The notes under the pieces were generated by a model. It saw only the letters and a program-made list of their open reading frames with translations. It was not told where the DNA came from and made no database searches. Positions 13,499-25,615 of a stretch of DNA of 64,000 nt are shown here, piece by piece. The stretch's first letter is position 1. Every line of letters starts with the position of its first letter. This DNA comes from Datisca glomerata (taxonomy: Eukaryota; Streptophyta; Magnoliopsida; Cucurbitales; Datiscaceae), in the NCBI GenBank assembly GCA_003255025.1, contig QANY01002420.1:434001-498000 (forward strand). Reading direction: 5' to 3'. The position numbers were made by a program, and so were the translations under genes.

Positions 13499-13951
13499 TG
13501 TAATATCACAATCCTTCTTAAGGCTATTTTTGTAAAAACTTATTTTAATTGATTAGATTATTTCATTTACAATATAAGAGTTACATTTTTTATATATATT
13601 TTCATGAGATATGATTTATTCTAAATTTAATTTTTAAAGTTTAAAAGGATTGTATTTGTTTAAAGTCACTCATACCATATGGTCATGTATACCCTAGTAT
13701 TATCCTAACCCTATTTTTATCCTTGATTCGGCAATTTCACCCCTCTAATTGAAACATACTCACAACTATATGCTCATACACCCTGAACCAATCCTAAACT
13801 ATTATATATAGTTGTTCTAAAGTTCTCTCCCCCAATCTCGGATCTCCCTTTGAATGCGGCACGTGTTCTCCTTCATCTTCATTGGGTCCATTGATTTTGG
13901 TAATCACCTTCTCATTCTTTTTCTTGATTTCTTTCTTTCCTCTCTTCCTTT

Positions 13952-13991
<40 letters not shown>

Positions 13992-15998
13992 CTTGCTTCA
14001 TCCCCCATTCTCTATGTTTCTCTCAGCTTATCTTTTTCTCTACTTTTCTCATTCTGCTCTCTCTATCTCTATGTTTCTTTCTCTTTCTTTCGCTCTGTCT
14101 CTTTTACCCTAGCTCTCTCACTCTCTCTATGCTTCTCTCTTTATGCCTCTCTCTGTCTCTCTCCGCCTCTCTTCTTCTCTCTTCTTCTCTCTTTATCCCC
14201 TCTCTTCCTCTCTCTTCCCCTCTAAGATTTTCTCTTTTTTCCTTCCCCTCTCTGTTTATTTCTCCTTCTCCTTCTCTCTCTCTCCCCCCACTGTTTTCTC
14301 GCTTCCTCGCTATTCTCCCCTATTTTTTTGCCTCCGTTTTTCTTGTTCTGTAACTGGGTCTTGCAACCCAGTTTGTTCTGTCTTGAACTGATCTAACCCA
14401 GACCGGTTTAGTGTAGCCAGACCAGCCTGAACCAGTCCACCAGATAAAACTGAGCCCGACTGGTTGGTCTGAACCAGCCCGGTCTGAACAGTTTTGCCAA
14501 GTTTAATCTTTCAATTTCTAACCCAAAGCATTATTTTTCGACTCACTCATACCCCTTTACACCGTTTTAATTAAATCTCTATTTATATGATATTAAAAAT
14601 ATGTTTATTTAACATTGATTTATTTCAAATCAATTTAGTGATTGTATTTTTTGGATCTCAGGTCATAAAGTTGTTTAGTTCATCCCTCTGGTTCAGGTAA
14701 GTGGATTTACATCGTAATGTGACGCACGTGTAATAAATATAAGATGTTTTAATTTCATCAGTTTTAAATGTCTGTAAGCATGTTATGTTCATATATATGT
14801 TTTGTGTAAGTGAAATTATATAATGATGTGACTTTGATGTTATAATTGTATCATGTATTTATATTTAATATTTGTTCAATTGTTTTTTGATAATGTTTAT
14901 ATCCATGAAATCTTTGATAATTATTTACTTTTTATTTATTAATTTAAATTTGATTATCATGAGATAAATGTCTGAGTATCTCTGATTATACGTTAGTATG
15001 TTATAATGTCTGATTCTGTTACATGTATCATTAAGCATTATATGTTTAGTTGTGAACCATATGATTAATTGTTGTCAAGCATTGGATATTTTGAACTATG
15101 TAACTAAATTAAGTCAAGTGGTAATTATGTAAGATATGAATTTACGCACAAACCTTAGGTAACAAGAAATCAGGTTGTTCGCGTTTTGTTCTGTTATACG
15201 AATCGGGTGTCATTTGTTAATATTTTGGTCACACATAGGGTGTCATTTGTTCATGTTTTTGTCATATATTGAGTGTCATTTGTAAATTTTTTCGTCACTC
15301 ATGAACTGCCATCTATTCACATTTATAGTCACCTATGAGTGCCATCTGTTCTGTAACTCATTGTGTGTAATCTATTTCGTCGCTCGATGTGTGCCATCTG
15401 TTTTGTCGCTCAATGGGTGATATCTGTTTCATCACCCAATTCGTCATGATATGTTTCAGTTAACGTGTGATCAGTTCCAATTAGATTGTTAACTAGGGGT
15501 TATGCCAATACAAAATATGAATAAGTTTGTTGTATGATTCTGATTGAGACACATGTTATCTACGTGCTATGTTAAGTCATGTCATGATTAAGTACGTTAC
15601 GTTATTTCATTTATGATATATTTCAAGTTCAATTATGTTTTGTCATGATTGCATTTATGACATGTGAATGCATGTTATTATATGAGTTTGCTTACAGAGT
15701 ATTTTAAAATACTCACCCTCCATAGTTATTTATGATGCAGATGGTGATTGCGAGCAGTATGAGTGACAGACTACCATAACTAGTACGATAAGAGAAATTT
15801 ATGTTTTCCAGTTTATGAATTGATTTAAAACTTAGGAAAATGTTTTCTGTTAAAGACAGTTATTCAAGTAGTTTATTTTTACGTTATTTTTTCTACGAAT
15901 TATGATGAGTGAAAACTTCATGAATTATGTATCTCAAGTTTTGACTTTATTTCAGAGTTTAATTCAGTTTTTTGAAGTTTTATTAATTATGCATTTAA
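13499..15998 (-). mobile_element. LTR unit A, 3'-truncated, reverse orientation
   Basis: Same family as the solo LTR at 9929-12625 but inverted. It starts TGTAATATC and matches the solo LTR until about 15998, where it joins a second LTR unit near the latter's own beginning. About 200 bp of its far end are missing. It contains the CT-rich leader-like region and the minisatellite 'gtgtcatctgttcat...cgtcac' (about 15200-15440). The long pyrimidine-coded open frames here are low-complexity and not genes. Confidence 0.75.
13957..13988. repeat. (TC)n microsatellite
   Basis: Sixteen uninterrupted TC dinucleotides in the pyrimidine-rich part of LTR unit A. A shorter run occurs at the matching place in LTR unit B (about 16401-16425). 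Confidence 0.9.
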
Positions 15999-17636
15999 AC
16001 AAAATAAGAGTTGGGTTTTTTATATATTTTAATGAGATATGATTTTTTTCTAAATTTGATTTTTAAACTTTAAAAGTATGATTTATATTTGTTTAAGTCA
16101 CTCACACCATAGGCTTATGTACATCCTAGTATTATCCTAACCCTATTTTTATCCTTGATTCGGCAATCTCACCCCTCTAACTGAAACCCACTCACACATA
16201 CACCCTAAACTAACCCTAACCTATTATATACATATTTGTTCTAAAGCTTTCTCCCCCACTCTCTGATCTCTCTTTGAATGCAGCCCGTGTTCTCCTTCGT
16301 CTTCATTGGGTTCATTGATTTTGGTAATCACCTTCTCCTTCTTTTTTCTTGATTTCTTTCTTTTCTTTTTTCTTGATTTCTTTCTTTTCTTTGTTCGTCT
16401 GTCTCTCTCTCTCTCTCTCTCCCTCGTCCTTGCTTCATCCCCCTTTCTTTCTATTTTTCTCAGCTTATCTTTTTCTTTGCTTTTCTCTATCTACTCTCTA
16501 TGCTCTACCTCTACTCTCTCTCTCTCTCTTTCAGTTTCTTTCTCTCTCTTTCATTCTGTTTCTTTTTCTCTAGCTCTCTCTCTCTCTCTGTGCTTCTCTC
16601 TTATCCTTCTCTCTCTGCTTCTCTCTTTATCCATCTCTCTCTTCCCTTCTCAGATTCTCTCTCTATTTTTCTTCCCCTATCTATTTGTTTCTCCATCTCA
16701 TTCTCTCTCTCTCCCTCCCCCTCTATTTTCTCGCTTTCTCATCGTTTTCTCCCTATTTTTTTCCTTCTGTTTTTCTTGTTCTGCAACTAGGTCTTGTGAC
16801 CCAATTTGTTCTGTCCTGAACCGATCCAACTTCAACCAGATCAATTTAGATGGCCGGTCTGAACTGGTCCATTAGATAAAACTAAATCGGGTTGGTGGTC
16901 TGAACCTTTTAGCCAAGTTTAATCTTTAGATTTCTGACCAAAATCATTATTTTTTGACCTCGTTCAGACCCATTTGCACCGTTTTAATTAAATCTATATT
17001 ATATGATATTAAAAAAATGTTTATTTAACATTTATTTATTTCAAATCAATTTAGTGATTGTATTTTTTTGGATCTCAGGTCATAACTTGTTTAGTTCATT
17101 CGCCCCGTTCAGGTAAGTGAATTTACATCATAATATGACGCACGTGTGATAAACGTAAGATATGTTATTTTCATCAGTTTTAATTATATATAAACATCTT
17201 ATGTTAATATATAAGTTTTGTGTAAGTGAGCTTATATAATGATGTGACTATGCTGTTATAATTGTATCATGTATTTATATTTAATATTTGTTCAATAATG
17301 ATGTGACTATGATGTTATAATTGTATCATGAACTCTTTGATAATTATTTACTTTTCAGTTATTAATTTGATTATCATGAGATAAATGTCTGAGTATGTCT
17401 GATTATACGTTAGTATGTTATCATGTCTGATTTTGTTACATGTATCATTATACATTATATGTTTATTTGTGAACCATATGATTAATTGTTGTCAAGCATT
17501 GGATATTTCGAACTATGTAACTAAATTAAGTCAAGTGGTAATTATGTAAGATATGAATTTAAGCACAAGCCTTAGTTAATAAGATATCAGGTTGTTCACG
17601 CTTTGTTCTGTTATATGAATCATGTGTCATCTATTA
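15999..17636 (-). mobile_element. LTR unit B, first part (before the CACTA insertion)
   Basis: It restarts the LTR sequence about 78 bp in from the normal end and runs in parallel with LTR unit A. At 17636 it is cut inside the minisatellite by a CACTA-like element and resumes at 25616. At 17240-17340 it carries a small internal duplication of 'gatgtgactatg.tgttataatt'. Confidence 0.75.
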
Positions 17637-18501
17637 CAACTACAAAAGGGGTTTTAATGACATTAGAATATTGGTTATGACATGTACCTTAAACCTGTAA
17701 AAAAACAAGTGCTGAAGTGTTTTTTTTAGCTAATATGACAGCTTTTAAATATTCTGTCATAATATACTTATCTACTATGAAAGGTAATTCTAAAAAATGT
17801 CAAAATCTTCTTACTTTTTTATTAGATTATTTTTTACACTCTCATTAGTACCCAAGTTTTCTTTATTTACAAAAATGTCATATTATAACCCTAATCTAAA
17901 CCAATTTCCCCATCGAACCCTCTCCCTCAACTCTCTCTCTCTCTCGATTCCTCGACTCCATCTCCCCTCGCTGTCTCTCTCTCTCTCTCTCCCTATCTCT
18001 CTCTCAATTCCATCGTCATCTCTCTTTCGCTCAGTGTCGTCGCTCCCTCGGTCTCTCTCTGCTCTCTCCATCACTTTCTCTCTCCATTGAAGTTGCCCTG
18101 AAGCTTGCGTAACCCCCCCCTACAAAAATAGGTAGAGCTCAACCCTAAGCTCACGATTTGGTTGTAGATCTGTATTTTGTTTCAGATCTATTTTTAGAGT
18201 TGGTATTTTTTTAGCGATTTGGTTATATAGATTAGTTTTTATGGTAACCCTAAGTTCGCGATTTGTTTTAGGGATTCTGATTGTTGGGGGTTTGCGATTT
18301 GATTTACATATGGCTTTTTTCCTATTGATGAGATTTTGAGTTCTACTCTCATATTTGGATACTGATCTCTATTATCTATTTTGTTTTCCAAAAATGTTGG
18401 AACCTCCGGTAATTTAGTAACGTGGTAATTTGATGTGGTCAAGTTGTTAACTCATATGTAAATCAGCTAGTAACTAAAGGAAACTGTAGCGGTAGCCGTT
18501 A

Positions 18502-18509
18502 CTCTAGAC
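18502..18509. repeat. hAT target-site duplication, left copy
   Basis: CTCTAGAC here is repeated exactly at 21966-21973, immediately outside the two ends of the hAT element. Eight base pairs is the characteristic hAT duplication length. Confidence 0.85.
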
Positions 18510-21500
18510 CATAGTTAGTTAATTCGGGGACGGTAAACATACGAAGTATTATTCGGCATGTATAATTCGGGAATTTAAAGGTCAAACATTTGGCTAAAAT
18601 TCGGTTAATAATACGTGATACGTAAAAATTCGGATACGAGTTTCAAACGAGTATCATACGTTTTCTTTTCAAAAATTCGGTACTAAAAATACGGCTTTAA
18701 AATTTATAATTAAATATTAATATAACAATATTATGAATATGACAAAAAATATCATTCTACAAATTACTTAAACATTTTCATAAACCAAAATATAGTCATT
18801 AATCCAAAATATTCAATCCATAAAAACTAATTGAATTAATAAAAACTATCAAATAATGGGATCGTCGGGTGGTAAAGTTTCATCAAAACAAGATTCGCTT
18901 TGGGGTACGAAGCAGCTCAGACCAGTTGCACAAACTCATGTCATCTAAAACAAATGGTTCTTCTTCAAAAAAACATTATGGTTCTTCTTCAAAAAAACAT
19001 TATGGTTCTTCTTCAAATCCTTCTTCAGCAATGGATTGATCTTAGAAAGATCAATAGGCGTCATATCCAGCACTTCACGATCCTTATATATTGTCATCGT
19101 CAAAGAGTTCATTCTCACGTATACCAAATCATCCAACATTGCCGGTGCCAATCTATTTCTCTTTTTCGTTTATACTGCTTCTCATGCACTCCAATTTCTT
19201 TCACAAGCTGACGAGCTACACGGTTGACTCAAAATTCTAATTGTAATCTTTTGCAATGCAGGGAATATTGAACCATTAAGCTGCCACCAATTACCTATAA
19301 ATACAACTATTTACATTAGGAATGAAATCAACATAAAAGATACGAAAATCTAATTCAAAACGAAGAAACACTTACGAGGATGACTAGTGTTTATCATAGC
19401 AGTGGCTGTACAATTGAATAAGGGCGGAAACTTTAAATGATATTTAACTAATTTAGTTACTAGCTGATCTCTTTCATCTAAAGAACCCAACTGTTGAATA
19501 AGATATACAACCCTTCTCTAATGTCAATGTTGTCTTCTTTGTACTTCTCACTAACCATATAAGCTGGATTAAGAAGTGCAGCAGTAGCATGTACCTTATG
19601 GAGAATGTTCTTCTCTCTTCTCTGCTCAAATATTTTCATCATAAGAGAATAACGAGAAGGATCTTTTACACAATATTGATCAAGCGATTTTCGTGCCCTC
19701 TCCATAGCATCATATAAATATCCCGCTGTAGATCCCTGTCCATCTACTAATCGAAGAACTCTCACCAGAGGCTTGACAACATTCACATAGTCTTTCATAT
19801 CTACCCAGAAAGACTCATTCTAAATTATTGAAGTCACTAACTTAGTCTGTGCAGTCTTAGTAAAATTCAAACCCCTCCATTCAGAAGATGCAACCCAAAT
19901 TCTCAAATTTTTTTCACGATCAATTATCGATTGAAGCATCAAAAAGTTCGAAGCAAATCTAGTCTTACACGGAAATTTTAACTCCCTATCATCTGTATAT
20001 TTCCTCATCAATTGCAATACCATATGATGCTTATACAAGTAATCTACTATTTTTTTCGCATCATCAATCACACTTTTCACCCATTCAATTTGATTATAAT
20101 GATCTTTCAATAACAAATTAATACCATGAGCTGCACATTTAGTCCTGTATAATCGAGGATATTTTTCCATCAGCATGCAACTAGCAGACTCATAATTTGA
20201 GGCATTATAAGTAACTATTTACACAACATGATCATGGCCAATTTCATCGATGACGGAAGAAAGAATGTTATAAAGATACTCACCAGTCAATCTCTCCTAT
20301 GAACATTCAAACGATCTAAAAAAATAGCACCTAACGGTGAGCTAGTGATAACATTAACCCATGACCGCCTTCTTATATCTGTCAAAGAATCTGACATAAT
20401 AGTACAACATGTACTAGTCCATGATTGTTTTACACATGCAACATAAGTCTCAATATCTGTTCTTGCCTCAGGTACTAACTTAGTACGAAGCGTGGAATAA
20501 CTACGTACAGTATAACCACAACCAAAATCACCTAAAGCTTTACTCATGTCAAGAAATGACTTGGACTGAATAACATTAAATGCTATGTTGTTCATGATGA
20601 AAAATTGAGCAATTTTTTTGTCAATATTGCTCCTCTCTTTCTTAGCAGAGAATTCTGAGATTGTGGTTTGAGTCTGATTAGATAGACCCAAAGAGCAAGC
20701 GTTCGATCCTTCATTACTTTCATTAACCGAATCATTTTTTCTTTTCTTACTAGAACTATAACTTGAATCCCTAATTAAAAAATACGCTTCAGCTTGAACC
20801 TCCTCCGGTACTTTACTACATATACCAATATCACGACCACTAATTCCAGATAAATGAGACTTTACTCTAGAAATCCCTCCAGCAAAATCTCTCTCACAAA
20901 ATTTGCACTTGAAATGATTATTTGTCTCCTCAGCGTAATCCCAAAACTTATCTTTTTTCCTCACCATGATAATCAAAATTCAGAAAATCTGAAATAGAAT
21001 CAATAAAACCTATAAATAGGACAAAACTTGAATTGACAGAAACTCTGAGAAGTCCAACTCCAACCAGAATAGAATTAATCAAGTCCAATTCAAGTCCAAT
21101 TCAGTCCAACTCAGTTTAATTTTCTACAATCCAATTCAATTCAGAGAAGTCACGAGAAGCACAAAATTTTCTACAATCAACCAGAACAAAATTTACCTAT
21201 CAACTGATTCAACCAGAATAAAATGCATTTATCAACTAATGGAATTCAATTAAAATAGTATCGGCTTTTACAGTTTTTTTCAATGAATTCGCCCAGTAAT
21301 TCTACTCTGTTTCTTCAACGAAAACCTTCATAACCCTTTGCATGTTGTAGGCCATAGTGAAGAAGAAGACCCGAGGGACAGGGAAGAGGGGTTTCAATTC
21401 CAAATTCTAAGAAAACAATCAAAATTCAGACTTTGGTTCAAAATTCAGAAATAGTGCCAAGCAAGCAGAATGGGAAAACAATCAAAATCCATACGACCTA

Positions 21501-21965
21501 GGGCTCGAAGAATTAAACCTCAAATCAAACATAAAATCAAAAACAAAAAAATTGAAGTGAAAGAGACCGGAGAATTAATCCTGTAAATCAACGAGAATCT
21601 TCGAGCCCTATGTCGTCTGAGAGGGAGAAGCTTCGTCAAAGTCCAGCGACTCTAGCCCTAGAATGGAAGAAGTAGGCTGCAGGAGTGTAGGAGCAGAGTA
21701 GCGCCGAGCAAGCAGCAGGACGCAGAGCATGACGTTTCGCGAAGGAGCAGAGCATCAGTGCAGCACCGAGCAGGAAAATGGGGAAAAAAGTGTATTTGGC
21801 CATTTTAGTATACGCATTTAATACGATTTCCGTATTAAACGCATATTATACGGTTGACTCCAAAAAAATGTGTATTATTCCGTATCTTTCAGTAAAAACT
21901 GGCAAACGGCAAAAAAATGGGAAACGGTAAAAAGACGCGTATTAAACGCATTCTCACTAACATAG
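18510..21965 (-). mobile_element. hAT transposon, 3.46 kb
   Basis: Bounded by 8-bp direct repeats (CTCTAGAC). The ends are short imperfect inverted repeats: left CATAGTTAGT, right (read inward) CTATGTTAGT, sharing GTTAGT. Both ends also carry subterminal 'acggtaaac'-like and 'cgtattaa'-like motifs. One broken transposase gene on the minus strand occupies the middle; the rest is AT-rich. Only one such element is seen in the window. Confidence 0.88.
18945..20967 (-). pseudogene. hAT transposase (BED finger, DUF659, hATC), broken
   Basis: From the N terminus there is a BED-type zinc finger (CKFCERDF...H...C, about residues 20-50), then the DUF659/hAT core (motif 'KCAAHGINLLLKDH' at about 20150-20100), then the C-terminal hAT dimerisation region with the signature 'SSSACERNWSA' near 19190 followed by 'KKRNRL' and 'LDDLVYVR'. 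This order is typical of plant hAT transposases. The first ATG gives a start at 20967. It is inactive: frameshifts near 20290 and 19490, and stops at 20219-20221, 19820-19822, 19182-19184 and 19170-19172. Three copies of a 24-bp repeat (18954-19018) extend the C-terminal frame. Confidence 0.88.
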
Positions 21966-22695
21966 CTCTAGACCAAGGATAAGTTTTGCAGCGGAGGCCA
22001 ACCGAGGTTTTTGTTTCCTTAGGTTTCAGACACAATATTTCTAGCTCGAGCAATTTGCTATGACACTATTTTTTTAGCACGGATCTTTCTTTCTTTATTA
22101 TATTTATCCTTTAGAAAAATTGGTTGTTCAGATTTTATAGTGGAAATGATTTTAATTGTCAATCCGAATCTCTAAGAGTAAAAATAGTTGAGTAGGATTG
22201 AGTACTAATCTGTTTCCTCTTTGTGCGGGACAGAGGTAAAATTTTATCTTGGTTTTGCTTGAACAAGTATCAGATAAAAAACTCCTTACCATGTCATTCT
22301 TTACCTATTTTTTTCTTTTTCTTAGTTGCTCTCTTCTATATGTTCACTTACATTCTTAGAGATATATGAGTGTGTTGTACACTGAGAGATGGATATGGGC
22401 ATGCATTTCATTGACTTTTTTCCCACAAATACTTTACACTGAAAAAGTACTATTGTGATGAGTGTCAATGTATCATATATCATCATGTATGTAGATGTCT
22501 GTTGATGAGCATTAGGAATTTTTTTATTCTAATATTTATTGTGTCATTATAATTATTATATTTTCATGACTAATCATGGATTGTAACGGTGAAACTTCTT
22601 ATATACTATAAGGGACTCTGTGAAGTTGAAACTTTGTTTGAGATATTGGGTCATGTTAGTTCTTGTAATGTTAGTTCTTGACATCCGATTCAATT
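21966..22695. other. Non-coding part of CACTA-like element 1
   Basis: AT-rich sequence between the hAT insertion and the first dynamin exon. It begins with the right-hand copy of the hAT target duplication (21966-21973). It may be intron or upstream sequence of the captured gene; no further exon is recognised. Confidence 0.4.
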
Positions 22696-24954
22696 TTCTT
22701 TTTGGTCGTTGGAACAAATGGATAGGGAGCTGGTAAATCTATAGTTTTGAATAGTTTAATTGGACATCCCGTTGTGGTGAGTTGGATTTAACTTTTTTTC
22801 CCATTCCAATATTATTTGTCTGAAGTGATAATGATGTAGATGCACTATCTTTATTACTAAGTTTCTTCTCCATTTTGCATCCAGCCAACTGGTGAAAATG
22901 TCGCTGCTCGTGCCCCTATAAGCATTGATTTATTGAGAGATAGTTCTTTGAGCAGCAAAGCAATTATCTTGCAGTAATGGCAATGGATTTAGTTTTTTTG
23001 GTGTTCGGCATGGATTGCTTATCCTCTGAACGTTTCTTGTACAATCACGTTTAATCAATAAATTTTGTTTCTCATAAAAAAACTGATGGGTTTTGGTGAA
23101 GTTTAACTATATCATTTCCCTGCCGTACCCTGCTATTGTAGAAGGTTCATCATCAACTGCCTATTATAAAGATATAATACATTTGTCGCTACCAGAATGA
23201 TGACTTGCTAATAGATTTGCTGCGTACACTAAATTTTCTGTTATTTTCTATTAGCTGGTGAGAGTGTTTTCTCGTGGGTCCCTTTGTAAGCCTTTAATGT
23301 TTGTTGTGGTGGCTTACATGCTATGCAGGTGCCTTACGACATTCTTTACAGGACAGATACAGTAAAGGTTCCTCACGTAAGAGCTAGGATGAAATATATT
23401 TAAAGCTTCACACGAGTACAAGTGGGTTTGTAGTTTATGGTTGGCTGCTTTTTAAATGATATTCTTCAGTCTCTTTCATGCTATCAAATGCTGTGATGAT
23501 CTTTCATGGAGAACTAGAGTTTTCTCCAGATAATTTGTAAGGTATGGTAGAATTAATTGTTGGAAGATTGGAAATACTGAAAATCAGTATTAGTGGACAG
23601 TTGCTATGATATTGACAAATATCTGTAGGGTAATTTAGAAATTCAAGTTCTTTTTCTTAGCATTGGTGCTTTAAGTCTGACCTTTGATTCTTCTTGGTGC
23701 CCAAACAGATTGCTTAGAACTGCAGCATGTTTCACCCAAAATAGTGTTCTAGGGTCTGGAAGTGCAATAATTGGGTTCTTGGATTTTTATCTTATTTCTT
23801 TCAGCAAGTTAAGAATATAAATAACAATGTTAGTTTTTCTGGAAAAGAAAGAGAAAGATAGGTTCTGTTTTTCATAAGAATGACTCCTAGAAATCTTAGG
23901 CATTCACACCGAGGGTTAGAATTGCCTCATGCAATTCGACAAAGTTTAATTACTCCAGAATAAATGAAAGTTGAGAAAAACATGACAAAGTCCAGTCCAT
24001 CAACTTAAATACTAAAACAAATATGAAAAAAAAACTCTAAGTTAGTTCTAAGCTAAGCATGCTCCCTATTTGATTTCAACTTGTGATTCTTAATAGAACT
24101 TTGATAGTTTTGATTTTGGATGTTCTTATTTCTTATTCTTACCAAATCATATAAATTGAGGCATTCATCTTTATTTATCTTTATCGATAGGATATTTTAC
24201 TGTATAATGAGATATGCCTTCTGAAGGTATTTGGATGGATTTCTTATCCCATTATATATTAATGTTGTACTATTTTCATATCTAAAAATAAAAAAACTAG
24301 AAACAAAGAAATGTAGGAAAAGACATCTAATTGGAGTTAAAAATGCTAATTTGAGTTGATTTATTTGATTTCCTGTTATGGTGCTTGCTATTTGATCAGT
24401 CAAGTTCTCATGATGTTTCTTATGTGCTATGTAATGCAACTTCTCAGCACCTCCTCTAAAATTGATTGATTTACCTAGGCTGGATCAATGGATAATGGAT
24501 GAGTCAGCAGTAAGTAATGCTTGTAAGCTACGTAATTTTTATTCAAATGTTTATAAGGTCCTAATCTTCATCATTTTTGCAATGGACTTTTCCACATTCT
24601 TCATGAATGAAGAAAAATCATTATTTTAATTTTTAACGTTTAGTTGTTAATTTCTGAGTCATTGATAATTAATTGTCTCTTTAGAAAAGAGATGCCCCTT
24701 TCTCTCATCCCTCTTGTCCCTACCAATCATATTTTCATAAGAGTCACCACCGAGCACGTTCACTCATTGCTTTCATTGTGTTTTTACTTGAGAACTAGTG
24801 TAAACTAATTGCATAACTATTATGTTTTGGGCACAGGTCAGTGAGTATGTTGAACATAATGATGCCATTTTGCTAGTCATAATATCGGCTTCCCAAGCAT
24901 CTGAGATTGCTTCATCTCGAGCTCTCATAATCACTAAAATATATGATGTAGAAG
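22696..24954 (+). pseudogene. Captured fragment of a DRP2-type dynamin gene
   Basis: Five collinear exon pieces match the GTPase domain of plant dynamin-related protein 2 (the dynamin-2A/2B type, a GTPase of endocytosis and trans-Golgi vesicle scission). They are about 22696-22776 ('GAGKSIVLNSLIGHPV', P-loop), 22885-22974 ('[16 protein letters not shown]'), 23329-23421 ('ALRHSLQDRYSKG'), 24448-24509 ('PPLKLIDLPRLDQ') and 24837-24954 ('[14 protein letters not shown]'). Introns have GT..AG ends and phases fit across the last three exons. Decay is clear: a stop just before GAGKS, a stop in exon 3, Gly to Arg in the DLPG motif, Ala where the switch-I Thr is expected, and about ten missing residues between exons 2 and 3. 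The start and the whole C-terminal two-thirds are absent, so it is not a functional dynamin. Confidence 0.85.
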
Positions 24955-25209
24955 GTAAGTAAACTCACAAAGACCGTTATTTCACCTCCAAGATTTGAAA
25001 ACATGCATGTATTAAGGGATGATCATGACTCTAGCTATTTCAAAATTTTATTCTACCTTTTTAAGGATTGTGTTAGTTTTTACTATTGATTTTTACTGGT
25101 TAGTAGCCGACATTTATAGCCGAAGACTTATGTTGCATTCCACTCCATTTTCATGCATTCTACATATTCGTCCCATTTGCTCTGTGGTTCCTCTAATCGT
25201 ATTTCTAAA

Positions 25210-25615
25210 TGAAAAACTATCATGGGAAGGAAGGTTTTTACCTTTCCATGACAGTTTTTTTAAATGATCCTTTTAATGACGGGGATTCTCCGTCATTATA
25301 GGTGTTTTGGCGGCACCTATGAAAAACTATCATGGGAAGGAAGTTTTTTTAAATGATCTTTTAATACCCGTCATTAAAGTTATTTTCGCGACACTTATAA
25401 TGACGAGTAATCCCCGTCATTAAAGGTATTTTTACGGCAGGTTTGATGATGGGGATTCCCCATCATCAAAAGTATTTTCGAGGCAACCATTTAATGACAG
25501 TTTTTGATAAAATGAGTTTGGATATCACCCCGATAGATGACAGTCACTTACCCGTCATTAAAAGGTTTTGATGACGGGTTTTCACCGTCATCTAAAGCCC
25601 CATTTTGTAGTAGTG
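25210..25615. repeat. Subterminal palindromic repeats and right end of element 1
   Basis: Several copies of a palindromic unit around 'atgacggggattccccgtcat', alternating with 'ttttcgcggcacc'-like spacers and ending TTTTGTAGTAGTG. The same unit fills 46585-46966, which identifies both as right ends of one family. Such subterminal repeats are binding sites for the element-encoded protein in characterised CACTA elements. Confidence 0.8.

Larger units (their letters stand above)
17637..25615 (+). mobile_element. CACTA-like gene-capturing element 1
   Basis: The element splits an LTR whose two halves (to 17636 and from 25616) are contiguous in the sister LTRs. Its ends pair as imperfect inverted repeats: left CAACTACAAAAGGGGTTTTA, right (read inward) CACTACTACAAAATGGGGC. 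Palindromic subterminal repeats ('aatgacgggnattccccgtcatt') fill 25210-25615, a CACTA hallmark. No clean 3-bp target duplication is visible. Inside are a pyrimidine-rich 5'-leader-like region (17880-18090), a hAT element, and exons of a dynamin-related gene. It has no recognisable transposase of its own, so it is non-autonomous. A relative lies at about 43740-46966. Confidence 0.75.

Noticed and set aside
13854..14391. Three long overlapping open frames of Leu/Ser/Phe residues
   Set aside because: They are translations of a (TC)n pyrimidine-rich stretch inside an LTR; equal frames occur at 16306-16875 in the sister LTR. Low complexity, no domain.
15200..15440. CRISPR-like spaced repeats (also 10630-10880 and 25620-25870)
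   Set aside because: The units are degenerate minisatellite copies inside LTRs of a plant genome; there are no unique equal-length spacers and no cas genes.
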